DNA of 32,165 nt, from positions 1-32,165 of the forward strand of contig JBAUID010000032.1 of NCBI GenBank assembly GCA_049680625.1. The letters run 5' to 3'. The stretch comes from JAUIAI01 sp049680625. Lineage in GTDB: Bacteria; Pseudomonadota; Gammaproteobacteria; Burkholderiales; Burkholderiaceae_E. Shown piece after piece: positions 1-7,306 of this stretch (within the stretch, counting starts at the first letter, position 1; every line of letters starts with the position of its first letter). Made by a program: the position numbers and the translations under genes. Below the pieces are notes generated by a model. That model saw nothing but the letters and a program-made list of their open reading frames with translations. It searched no databases and was not told the origin of the DNA.

Positions 1-1483
1 CTGCCATGGTTTCCGGGTCAGCTTCCCACTCTATCAGAACACCATCGGCTTCAATTGGCTCGGCAACATCCGACAGGTAAGTCAAACCGTTGGTATTGAC
101 GGGGCGATCCAGCATGGCACTGACGTAAAACTTGCCGTTGTTTTCGAAATCCGGGTGAAATGCGATTGAGCGAAGCCCGACGTGAAAGTTGTCCGCGGTA
201 TTCAATTGTTGACCGTTTTCCCGCAGCGCTCCGGCCAGGTCAAACCACAGCAGGCTGGGTTGGTTCTCGGCAATTGCGTAAATGAGCCCACTGCGTTCGG
301 CGCCTACAAATATTCGCTCCCCCACATATGCCATGACATTCAGACGTTGCGGCTTCCCGTCGCTGCGGTTGGGAATAGTTGCAAACGGTTCAACCCACAG
401 TGTGAGGTCCGCATCGGTGGGCACCTGGCGACCCGCCCAGCGAACAGTTCCGCTTGCGTCCTGAATGGGCAGCGGCGGTTGTCCGGCAGTGGGCGCCGGG
501 GGTGGCGTCGGTGTCGGGGTTGGAGTCGGTGCTGGCGATGAACCGTGGCACACGGCGCAGGAGTTTTCGACAATCGGTGGCGGCGATGGTGCCGGTGCCG
601 GGGCGGGCGCGATGGCAACTGGCGTACCGCCAAACCGGAAATCCGTGCCAACGAGGTCGCCCTTGTTACCGTTACTGGTTTCGTAGGAATACCGGATGTA
701 ACCATCGGACTCACCTTCCTGGGTGATGCCGTAACACCATTCGAAAGCCCATATGTTTTGCCGGGTCACTGAAAATTCATGGCTGCTTGAACAGAAAACA
801 GTCCGACCGTCGTCACTGATCTTCATCTGCCATTCGTCCTCGCGAGATCCGCTCAGGACATCGGCCGAAGAAAACAAGTTCTGTCTCATGCCAATACCAC
901 TTTCACCGACGGCTGCAGAGTCTGGCGAAATGACACCGCTCTGTCGCAAACGATAACTGCCATCGGCATCGGTTTCGTCACCAATCAAATTGCCTGACGT
1001 GTCGTAATAAGAGTCGTAGCGATCAGAACGGCCTTCGGTGCCATCAACGTCGCGGTCAACCTGGAAAATTGAGATCCGGGCCACATTGTTTTGATCGCGC
1101 CAGCTGTCAACGGGCTGCAGTGGGGCACGGTTAAAGGTCTCGGTCTGGTGGGTCGATTGGCCGCCGTTATGGAAAATGCCAACCATGTTCCAGGTGGCGC
1201 CTTCGTCGCGGAAGCGATCCAGGAACTGACCCACGGCAAAGCGGGGTGCAGGGGGTGGGGAAGTCGGTGTCGGCGTCGGCGTCGGTATCGGTGTCGGTGT
1301 CGGTGTTGGGGTCGGCGTTGGTATCGGCGTTGGGGTCGGCGTTGGGGTCGGTGTTGGGGTCGGCGTTGGTATCGGTGTTGGCGTCGGTGTCGGTGTTGGG
1401 TCAGATCCTACAGTCGGCTCATTACCGCCGCCACAGGCGGCCAGACTACTGGCCAGTGCAATTGCCAGGATTGATTTGTTCAC
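1..1483 (-). CDS. Exported lipoprotein with PT-repeat linkers, isolated CXXCH motif and N-terminal part of a PQQ-type sugar dehydrogenase (GSDH) domain; partial at left edge
   Basis: Reading the reverse strand from a GTG at 1483-1481 gives 494 open codons to the window edge. A GGAG ribosome site at 1491-1494 lies 7 nt upstream. The N-terminus is a lipoprotein signal (MNKSILAIALASSLAACGGG; lipobox LAAC, Cys17). Residues 29-74 are 23 Pro-Thr/Pro-Ile dipeptides. Residues about 82-287 form a domain I do not recognise, rich in Asp, Ser, Gly and aromatics, with a few Cys. Residues about 288-335 are a second Pro-rich linker that carries CAVCH at 309-313, a haem c attachment motif. From about 336 the protein reads like the first blades of a soluble PQQ-glucose/sorbosone dehydrogenase-type propeller, with the typical motif GLRSIAFHPDFENNGKFYVS. 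Inference: a periplasmic, outer-membrane-anchored sugar or alcohol oxidase whose haem may accept electrons. The catalytic half lies outside the window, so the substrate is unknown. Confidence 0.85.
   Translation of the reverse strand, partial: MNKSILAIALASSLAACGGGNEPTVGSDPTPTPTPTPIPTPTPTPTPTPTPTPIPTPTPTPTPTPIPTPTPTPTSPPPAPRFAVGQFLDRFRDEGATWNMVGIFHNGGQSTHQTETFNRAPLQPVDSWRDQNNVARISIFQVDRDVDGTEGRSDRYDSYYDTSGNLIGDETDADGSYRLRQSGVISPDSAAVGESGIGMRQNLFSSADVLSGSREDEWQMKISDDGRTVFCSSSHEFSVTRQNIWAFEWCYGITQEGESDGYIRYSYETSNGNKGDLVGTDFRFGGTPVAIAPAPAPAPSPPPIVENSCAVCHGSSPAPTPTPTPTPPPAPTAGQPPLPIQDASGTVRWAGRQVPTDADLTLWVEPFATIPNRSDGKPQRLNVMAYVGERIFVGAERSGLIYAIAENQPSLLWFDLAGALRENGQQLNTADNFHVGLRSIAFHPDFENNGKFYVSAMLDRPVNTNGLTYLSDVAEPIEADGVLIEWEADPETMA
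1262..1399 (-). repeat. Hexanucleotide (Pro-Thr-encoding) tandem repeat, 23 units
   Basis: Twenty-three consecutive in-frame 6-base units of the form CC(A/G)-A(C/T)N on the minus strand encode 20 PT and 3 PI dipeptides at residues 29-74 of the lipoprotein. Units vary at third positions, so the array is degenerate. Because the unit is 6 bases, gain or loss of copies would change linker length without shifting the frame. Confidence 0.9.
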
Positions 1484-1778
1484 GTGTTTTCTCCGGGGCT
1501 ATAGTTTTCGCGTGATCAGACGCGCTCCAGCCAGCAGTCGGCGACGTTGCTGACAGCTGCTACCGCCTGGATAATTTAGAGAGCGGCTCTTTGTATCGTT
1601 AGTCGCGTGTTGCCGGGCGACGGTTCATATTCCTGTCGAATATTCCGGTGCCTGGTAACAAATACTGCGCGGTTCAGTGAATTTTGGTTATGCTGGAAAG
1701 CATGCCGACTCAGTTGGCTGACTTCAGCGGCAGTTTCCGGCAAATTTGTCGACCATGCTTTCTAATACGGGGATAGTG
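1484..1778. other. Divergent intergenic region with a 9-bp inverted repeat
   Basis: This gap separates the lipoprotein gene (minus) from the SRPBCC/GyrI gene (plus) and should hold both promoters. GAAAGCATG at 1696-1704 is mirrored by CATGCTTTC at 1754-1762, a perfect 9-bp inverted repeat with a 49-base spacer. It could be a looping operator or chance. I see no RNA gene or convincing -35/-10 pair. Confidence 0.35.
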
Positions 1779-2714
1779 ATGCCTGCCTTCAACGTAAAGC
1801 GATCAATTCGAATAGCAGCCGACCAAGACAAAGTTCGTTCGGTAATAGCAGATTTCAACCAATGGCCTGCCTGGTCGCCCTGGTTGCGAATGGAGCCAGG
1901 TGCGGCGGTTAATGTACGCGGCACCCAGAATCAACTCGGCCACGGATACAACTGGGATGGTCAGTTGGTGGGTGCGGGTGACATGGAGTTGTCGGCCTTG
2001 TCTGATACCCGTCTGGTCATGGATCTGAAATTTCTCAAGCCGTTCAAATCGCACGCCAATGTTGCAATGCAGACGCATGAAGCGGGGCCGGAACAAACCG
2101 ACCTGTCCTGGGAGATGGACAGCAGTATGCCGTTCTTCCTTTTCTTCATGGTGCCAATGATGGAATCAATGATTGGCATGGACTACGAGCGTGGCCTGCG
2201 AATGCTCAAAGAGTATGTTGAAACTGGCAACGTATTGTCGACGGTTCGGGTCGATGGTGTTGTTGACCTGCCTGCAACCCAGTATGTTGGCGTAAGTGAC
2301 GAGTGTGCGATGCAGGATATTGGCCAATCGATGCAGAATACAATGCCCGCTGCCGGTCAGCTTGTTCAAGCCAACAACCTCGAAGTTGCCGGTCCGCCCG
2401 GCGCTCTGTATAACGAAGTGAATATCCGAAAACAAAACTGTCGATATATTGCCTTTATGCCCGTGACTACTGCATTGAGTATTGATAGTGGCGTGAGCGG
2501 CGAAATAGCTGCTGGTAAAGCCTTTAAGGTTGTGCACACCGGACGATACGAACATCTTGGCAACGCATGGAGTACGGCAATGGCGCATATCAAAGATAAG
2601 AAGCTCAAAGAGCGCAAAGGTGTTGCTGGAATTGAGTGGTATATCAATGACCCGCAGGAAACGCCACCCGGAGAGTTGGTGACCGAGGTCTATGTACCGT
2701 TGCGTGGGATATGA
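1779..2714 (+). CDS. SRPBCC (polyketide cyclase/START-like) domain fused to a GyrI-like effector-binding domain
   Basis: About 311 residues. The N-terminal half has the START/SRPBCC pattern (DFNQWPAWSPW near residue 25-35, then a sheet-rich lipid-binding core). The C-terminal half (from VDGVVDLPATQYVGV) has the GyrI/AraC effector-binding pattern, including HTGRYEHLGNAW and the closing TEVYVPL. Known members of this two-domain arrangement are small-ligand-binding proteins without established enzymatic activity. I chose ATG 1779, preceded by GGGGA at about 6 nt, over the upstream TTG 1746 and ATG 1755, because the SRPBCC domain begins right after it. The function is probably binding or sequestering a hydrophobic ligand, but the ligand is unknown. 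Confidence 0.8.
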   Translation: MPAFNVKRSIRIAADQDKVRSVIADFNQWPAWSPWLRMEPGAAVNVRGTQNQLGHGYNWDGQLVGAGDMELSALSDTRLVMDLKFLKPFKSHANVAMQTHEAGPEQTDLSWEMDSSMPFFLFFMVPMMESMIGMDYERGLRMLKEYVETGNVLSTVRVDGVVDLPATQYVGVSDECAMQDIGQSMQNTMPAAGQLVQANNLEVAGPPGALYNEVNIRKQNCRYIAFMPVTTALSIDSGVSGEIAAGKAFKVVHTGRYEHLGNAWSTAMAHIKDKKLKERKGVAGIEWYINDPQETPPGELVTEVYVPLRGI

Positions 2715-2764
2715 TCTTTTCCGTGTGAGCGCAAGAGCGCTATCGAAACTATAAGGATACTCAA

Positions 2765-3865
2765 GTGGCAGACAAAATCAGGGTCGGAATCGTCGGCGCA
2801 ACCGTGACACCGGGCGGAAGTGGGTGGGGCGCCAATGCCCATGTACCGGCATTGCAGGCACTACCCGACTACGAACTTAAAGCGGTTTGCACCGCTCATG
2901 AAGATACCGCGCGGGCATCCGCCGAGAAGTTCGGTGCTGACCTGGCCTTTCACGATATGAAGGCGATGGTTGCGCATCCCGAGGTCGACCTGATTGCGGT
3001 TGTTGTTCGGGTACCGTTGCACAAACAATTGGTGATGACGGCGCTTGAGGCCAAAAAGCCGGTGTGCTGCGAGTGGCCCCTGGGTGCCGACCTTGCGGAT
3101 GCGAGCGAAATGGCCGACGCCGCAAAAAGCGCCGGCGTGAAAACTCTGGTTGGTCTGCAGGCGCAAAGCGACCCGGCTGTGATGCACGCCCGCGACCTTA
3201 TTGCCAATGGCGATATCGGCGATATCGTCACCGTCAACTTAAAGGTAATGGTTGGCGCCATCCCCGAGCGCGGAGATGGCCGCATTTGGCAGGGGATACG
3301 CGCCAACGGCGCAAACCCAATGACGATTCCCGGAGGTCACGCCATTGATGCCCTTTGTTACCTGCTAGGCGAGTTTGCCGAAATAAGCGCTCGGGTTACC
3401 ACGCGCATTACGATGTGGAAGCACGCGGTAACCGGCGCTGACTTCCCTGTTGATGCCCCGGATACCGTTACTGCGTCAGGGGTGCTTAAAAGCGGTGTGG
3501 AAGTCGCCTATCAGGTCGCCAGCGTTCCGTACAACGCAAGCGGCACATGCCTCGAGATTTACGGCCGTAAAGGCACGTTAGTGCTGACTTCTGATTCGGT
3601 CAATATTGGTCCTAGCCAGATCTTTCTTGCTGTAGGTAAAGAAAAACTGGCCGAGGTCATTCCGCCCCCCAGTTACACCTTGATTCCGGCGGATATGGCC
3701 GCCGGGCCGGGAAGAAACGTTGGTCAGGCCTACGCACGATTTGCCAGGGACATGCAATCCGGGTCAAGTGACGCGCCTGATTTCAGTGACGCTGTGCGGC
3801 GCCACGGGCTTATTGATGCGATGGAGCGTTCGCATCGCGATGGCAAAGTGATTAAGCTCGCCTAG
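2765..3865 (+). CDS. Gfo/Idh/MocA family NAD(P)-dependent oxidoreductase (Gal80-like subgroup)
   Basis: This 366-residue protein starts at GTG 2765, with AAGGA at 2755-2759. The N-terminal Rossmann fold opens with RVGIVGATVTPGG and contains the AxxxxVxxxxEVDLIAVVVRVP strand pattern. The usual EKP motif, which supplies the catalytic lysine in sugar dehydrogenases of this family, reads CEWPLG here (near residue 102), as in Gal80-like members. The C-terminal alpha/beta domain includes GGHAIDALCYLLGEF, with the His/Asp pair often used for substrate. The family oxidises or reduces sugars, inositols and related hydroxy compounds in the cytoplasm. Replacement of the EKP lysine makes ordinary dehydrogenase chemistry less certain. 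It lies 50 nt after the SRPBCC gene on the same strand, so cotranscription is possible. Confidence 0.85.
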   Translation: MADKIRVGIVGATVTPGGSGWGANAHVPALQALPDYELKAVCTAHEDTARASAEKFGADLAFHDMKAMVAHPEVDLIAVVVRVPLHKQLVMTALEAKKPVCCEWPLGADLADASEMADAAKSAGVKTLVGLQAQSDPAVMHARDLIANGDIGDIVTVNLKVMVGAIPERGDGRIWQGIRANGANPMTIPGGHAIDALCYLLGEFAEISARVTTRITMWKHAVTGADFPVDAPDTVTASGVLKSGVEVAYQVASVPYNASGTCLEIYGRKGTLVLTSDSVNIGPSQIFLAVGKEKLAEVIPPPSYTLIPADMAAGPGRNVGQAYARFARDMQSGSSDAPDFSDAVRRHGLIDAMERSHRDGKVIKLA

Positions 3866-4003
3866 CTTGCGTTAAGACTTTGTCACTACGAAGCGCTGGG
3901 CCTGAGATAAAGGCGCAACGGAATCGCTCCGGGTATCGGATATTTTCCGATCGACGAATATCGACGATTCGCCGAGCTAAAACGTGGTCAGTTGCCAGGA
4001 GCG
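3866..4003. other. Convergent intergenic gap, no clear signal
   Basis: This gap separates the oxidoreductase (plus) from the small exported protein (minus). The only structure seen is a weak 6-bp hairpin ATCGGA-TATTT-TCCGAT at 3935-3951, with no T tract. It might help transcription end, but support is poor. Confidence 0.25.
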
Positions 4004-4396
4004 CTACTTAGTTGCAGCGAAAACACCAGGGTTTAACGTTCCGACTTGCGTCACATCACTGACCAGTGATTGAAAGTCTGGGCTGGTCCACATCGCTTCC
4101 CAGTCTTTGATGGTTTTCCATTTGGCAACACCGACAAATTGAGGGGACTGATCACCGTTAACATTTTGCATCAAGACGCTTTCAATGACCTTGGATTTGG
4201 CCTTTTGAAAGTCGCGAATAGCCGCCATGCGCTTTTTTAACTCCGGAATCGATGCCTTGTCTTTGGCTGTGAATTGCATCACGGTGGTTACCAGTTCCGG
4301 GTCATTCAGTGCAGGCGCGGATTGTGCACTGACCATGCTTGTTACGGCGGTTACGCAGGTGAATAAAAGCCCACTGACTAGTTTCTTCGCATCCAC
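4004..4396 (-). CDS. Small exported protein with an ABM/dimeric alpha-beta barrel-like fold
   Basis: 130 residues from GTG 4396. GGGAG at 4404-4408 is placed 7 nt upstream, and the product then begins with a clean signal peptide (MDAKKLVSGLLF... to VSAQSA). A longer reading from 4453 is possible but would translate through the inverted repeat and bury the signal peptide, so I reject it. The mature part (VTTVMQFTAKDK, an amphipathic helix around KKRMAAIRDF, then FVGVAKWKTIKDWEAMWTSPDFQSL) resembles antibiotic-biosynthesis-monooxygenase/dimeric alpha-beta barrel proteins in which DWEAMWxSPEF is typical. Members in the cytoplasm bind or oxidise small aromatics; a periplasmic copy is less usual. 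Regulation likely acts through the 22-bp inverted repeat just upstream. Confidence 0.75.
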   Translation of the reverse strand: MDAKKLVSGLLFTCVTAVTSMVSAQSAPALNDPELVTTVMQFTAKDKASIPELKKRMAAIRDFQKAKSKVIESVLMQNVNGDQSPQFVGVAKWKTIKDWEAMWTSPDFQSLVSDVTQVGTLNPGVFAATK

Positions 4397-4404
4397 TTTC
4401 AAAC

Positions 4405-4462
4405 TCCCGATAATTGAATAATTATAGTTTACATGGAAATTATAATTATTCAATTATCGGGA
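4405..4462 (-). promoter_or_regulatory. 22-bp perfect inverted repeat (operator pair or 5'UTR hairpin)
   Basis: The arms at 4405-4426 and 4441-4462 are perfect reverse complements over 22 bp, separated by 14 bases. Each arm contains its own dyad, ATAATT-GAAT-AATTAT or its complement, of the type bound by MarR/OhrR-like dimers. In the transcript the arm nearest the gene ends in the GGGA that forms part of the Shine-Dalgarno sequence of the GTG at 4396, so folding would hide the ribosome site. Both a DNA operator and an RNA switch are possible. No cognate regulator is recognisable beside it. Confidence 0.75.
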
Positions 4463-4577
4463 AGTGAATTCTCTGTCTCCACTTTGACGCCACCAATCGC
4501 TGACTTGTCAAAATCCTTCACGTTGCAGCTCACCCGGGAAACTGCCAAGATCAATACCAGACAACGGAGATAATATT

Positions 4578-5975
4578 ATGGCTGACCCATACGATCCCAG
4601 AACCTTCAAGGCGCTCACGTTCCACGACGCGGTGCCGTCTTTCCGCGATGGATCGGACTCACCGCGCGCCTATCTGGAGCGCTGCCTGGAGACTATCGCT
4701 GCGCGCGAACCGCAGGTGAAGGCGTACGTCACGCTCAACGAGGATGGCGCTCGCGCGGCGGCTGATGCCAGTACGGCACGCTATAAGGATGGCAAGCCAT
4801 TGTCGGCGATCGATGGCTTGCCGATCAGTATCAAAGATTTGCTGGAAACCAGTGATATGCCGACGCAGATGGGCTGTGAGGCTTATACCGGCAATTTTCC
4901 GAAAAATGATAATGCCGCGGTCTGGGCATTGCGGCAGGCGGGGGCGGTCGTGCTTGGAAAGACGGTGACCGCGGAGCTTGGCGGCTTGCATCCGGGTGCT
5001 ACGACCAATCCGTTCGACCCGACGCGGACACCGGGCGGCTCATCTTCAGGTTCGGCGGCTGCGGTTGCCGCGCGCATGGTGCCGGCGGCGATCGGAACCC
5101 AAGTCGCCGGCTCGATCATTCGCCCGGCAGCCTATTGCGGCAACGTTGCTCTGAAGCCTACCCAAGGTGGCATAAACAGGGGCGAACGACAGGGCACGAG
5201 CATGAGCACACATGGTGTCCATGCGGGATGTATCGAGGATATGTGGCAGGCGTCGATCGAGATTGCCTCGAGGGTCGGTGGCGATCGCGGCGCTCTGGGT
5301 TTGTTCGGTCCGGCGACGCCGCCCGCGGCCGTCAAACCAGAGCGCTTGATTGTCCTGGAAACCGCCGGTTGGGCGATCCTTGACGATCAGAGCAAACTAG
5401 CGTTCGAAAGCCTGCTGGAGAATTTGCAGCGCGCCGGGGTTACATTGCTGCGCCGGGCCGATCATCCGTTGGTGGAACAATTGGAGCGCGCCGTTGTCGA
5501 GGCGCCGGCCATCACCAATAACATCACGCCGTGGGAGAACCGCTGGGCGCAGCGCAATCTTGTTGAACAAAAAGGCGAATTTGTCAGTGACCGGCTCAAG
5601 GCCGCTTTGGCCAGGGCGGAGATGATGACACCGGACGACTATCGTAGCGCTCTGCTGGCGCGTGAGTCGGCGCAAGGTGCTCACGCCGCCATCAGCAATT
5701 TGGCCGACGCGACCATCTCATTGTCCTGTCCGGGCCCGGCTCCATTGTGGCCCGGCGACATCCCGGGGCAGCCGCTGGCGTCGTGGCCGACTGGCAACGC
5801 GATCTTCAACTCCGCAAGCTCAATGCTTTTTGCACCCTGTGTGACGATGCCGATGATGAGTGTCGGCGGCATGCCGGTTGGGGTCCAGGTGATGGGCCAA
5901 CAGCATCAGGACGCCCGCATGACCGCGCATGCCCGTTGGATCATTAATACCATCGACCCGGTGGTTGTGGCCTAA
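4578..5975 (+). CDS. Amidase signature family hydrolase
   Basis: 465 residues, close to the usual amidase length. The Ser-cisSer-Lys triad is readable: Lys86 in PISIKD, the cis-Ser in GGSSSGSAAA (about 155-157) and the nucleophile Ser179 in GTQVAGSIIRPAAYCG. This family hydrolyses carboxamides or aryl/alkyl amides in the cytoplasm, and the subgroup with the GTQ-x-AGSxIRPA form is widespread in environmental proteobacteria. No GatB or GatC is nearby, and the amide-specific region differs from GatA, so this is a stand-alone amidase rather than a tRNA amidotransferase subunit. GGAG at 4566-4569 is 8 nt before the ATG. Substrate unknown. Confidence 0.9.
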   Translation: MADPYDPRTFKALTFHDAVPSFRDGSDSPRAYLERCLETIAAREPQVKAYVTLNEDGARAAADASTARYKDGKPLSAIDGLPISIKDLLETSDMPTQMGCEAYTGNFPKNDNAAVWALRQAGAVVLGKTVTAELGGLHPGATTNPFDPTRTPGGSSSGSAAAVAARMVPAAIGTQVAGSIIRPAAYCGNVALKPTQGGINRGERQGTSMSTHGVHAGCIEDMWQASIEIASRVGGDRGALGLFGPATPPAAVKPERLIVLETAGWAILDDQSKLAFESLLENLQRAGVTLLRRADHPLVEQLERAVVEAPAITNNITPWENRWAQRNLVEQKGEFVSDRLKAALARAEMMTPDDYRSALLARESAQGAHAAISNLADATISLSCPGPAPLWPGDIPGQPLASWPTGNAIFNSASSMLFAPCVTMPMMSVGGMPVGVQVMGQQHQDARMTAHARWIINTIDPVVVA

Positions 5976-6083
5976 TTATCGGTCACCGGTCGGCGCGTGA
6001 ATAGTTCGAAGTGTTTTTGTCGCAAATATTCAAGGTGAAGATTCATCGACAGCCTAGGATTGCAACTCAGCACAAGGAGCCAT

Positions 6084-6473
6084 ATGAAATTTAAATACAC
6101 AATACTGTATGTCGAAGATGTAGCAGCGACGCTTCAGTTCTATGAAAACGCATTCGGATTCCGCCGAAAAATGCTTCATGAAAGCGGTGACTATGGTGAG
6201 CTTGACACGGGTTCAACCTCATTGTCGTTTTCATCGATGAAACTGATGTCAGATCTGGGAAAGTCGCCGGCGAAAGCGAATTCAGCAGCGCAAACCTTCG
6301 AAATTGCATTTGAAACGAACGATGTGGCTAACGCACTAAATCGGGCGCTGAGCGCCGGTGCTGAACTGGTTCAAGAACTTCGTGACGAACCGTGGGGGCA
6401 AACCACGTCGTATGTCATGGACAAGAACCAGTTTCTTATCGAAATCTGTTCTCCAGTTAAGGCTCAGCCGTAA
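6084..6473 (+). CDS. VOC (glyoxalase/bleomycin resistance/dioxygenase) superfamily protein
   Basis: 129 residues from ATG 6084, with AAGGAG at 6074-6079; an upstream in-frame codon at 6060 has no ribosome site. The protein shows the paired beta-alpha-beta-beta-beta modules of the VOC fold: KFKYTILYVEDVAATLQFYENAFGF at the start and an FEIAFETNDVANALNRALSAG repeat, ending YVMDKNQFLIEICSP. The final Glu of LIEI is the usual metal ligand position. Members include lyases, isomerases and antibiotic-binding proteins, so no substrate can be given. Its 3' end overlaps the convergent AraC gene by 10 bp. Confidence 0.85.
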   Translation: MKFKYTILYVEDVAATLQFYENAFGFRRKMLHESGDYGELDTGSTSLSFSSMKLMSDLGKSPAKANSAAQTFEIAFETNDVANALNRALSAGAELVQELRDEPWGQTTSYVMDKNQFLIEICSPVKAQP

Positions 6474-7147
6474 CCACTTTGTTGAAGTTGGGTAAACACC
6501 TCCGACCCTTCGGCTTTAATTGCACTCGGTGTTACGCCAAACCAGCGGACGACTTCGCGTGTCATGTGCGCCTGGTCTGAAAACCCGAAAGCGGCTGCCA
6601 CATCCGTTAATCTGTCAAACTCGGGCAACGACCGGCAAGTACGCCTTGCCCGTGCCAGGGAAAACCAAAAATAGGGCGAGCGACCCGTATGCTTTTTCAC
6701 CTCACGCTGTAATGTGCGGGTTGAGATGCCGAGCTCTTTTGCAGCATCAGTAATCGAGCGTGACTCAGATTTCAAACAATCCAGAGTTTCGGTGACGGTG
6801 ACCGGCAAATGGCAAAACTCGTCAATCCGATCGCCGACAAAAAGATCAGATAATTCATGGCATTCAGCCCATTGACCAATTGCCGATCTGTTCACCCAGG
6901 TTCCTGGTTTTAATCGCAGGCCGAATGCTTCGTCTCCATTAACGAAGGGAACAAAATATGAGCTTTGGCTCAGATCGGACACCAGCCATTTTTCTTGGTT
7001 ATTGTGGATTCTTTTGATGATGAGATCGCAACAGCCGTCTGGGATCACTAACGGAGAACAGTGGCCATTCGCAACAAAAGCCCAGGCAGTCAGAACCGTT
7101 TCGGCAGTTGAAGTTGGAACACTAATTGTTGGGCCGATCGTACTCAT
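6464..7147 (-). CDS. AraC-family transcriptional regulator
   Basis: 227 residues. The N-terminal half (PLVIPDGCCDLIIKR ... GLRLKPGTW) matches the sensor domain seen in AraC proteins that carry a DUF6597-type effector region. The C-terminal half has two helix-turn-helix motifs: SITDAAKELGISTRTLQREVKKHTGRSP, and LTDVAAAFGFSDQAHMTREVVRWFGVTPS. It is transcribed away from the Rieske oxygenase gene and converges with the VOC gene, so either could be a target. The 159-bp gap to the Rieske gene is the natural place for an operator. The effector is unknown. Confidence 0.9.
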   Translation of the reverse strand: MSTIGPTISVPTSTAETVLTAWAFVANGHCSPLVIPDGCCDLIIKRIHNNQEKWLVSDLSQSSYFVPFVNGDEAFGLRLKPGTWVNRSAIGQWAECHELSDLFVGDRIDEFCHLPVTVTETLDCLKSESRSITDAAKELGISTRTLQREVKKHTGRSPYFWFSLARARRTCRSLPEFDRLTDVAAAFGFSDQAHMTREVVRWFGVTPSAIKAEGSEVFTQLQQSGYG

Positions 7148-7306
7148 TACAGAATTTTGTCAGGACAGTTTGGGCAGGACCTTTGTCAGTGGTCAGTGAC
7201 AGGCAAAGTCGAACCGTCGAAGTCGTGGCTGACGGCTTTCTTTCTCGCGGACATTGTAGATTGGCTGAGATGCCCCCCGGAGGCGTATAGCGCTATCATG
7301 TAACGC
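7148..7306. promoter_or_regulatory. Divergent promoter region between the AraC and Rieske genes
   Basis: This region holds a 7-bp tandem repeat GTCAGTG at 7185-7198 and the 10-bp palindrome ATAGCGCTAT at 7287-7296, about 10 nt before the Rieske start. Either could be part of an AraC-type binding region; no firm -35/-10 pair is visible. Confidence 0.35.

Noticed and set aside
1091..1515. Plus-strand open frames rich in Val/Ser/Gly or Arg/Trp/Gly
   Set aside because: They are antisense readings of the Pro-Thr hexamer repeat in the minus-strand lipoprotein; the minus frame has a lipobox and a continuous domain structure.
4397..4453. N-terminal extension of the small exported protein (start at 4453)
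   Set aside because: It would be translated from the inverted repeat and would bury the signal peptide; GTG 4396 has a well-placed GGGAG.
7279..7283. GGAGG as ribosome site for the Rieske gene
   Set aside because: It is 23 nt from the start codon, and an in-frame stop blocks any earlier start.
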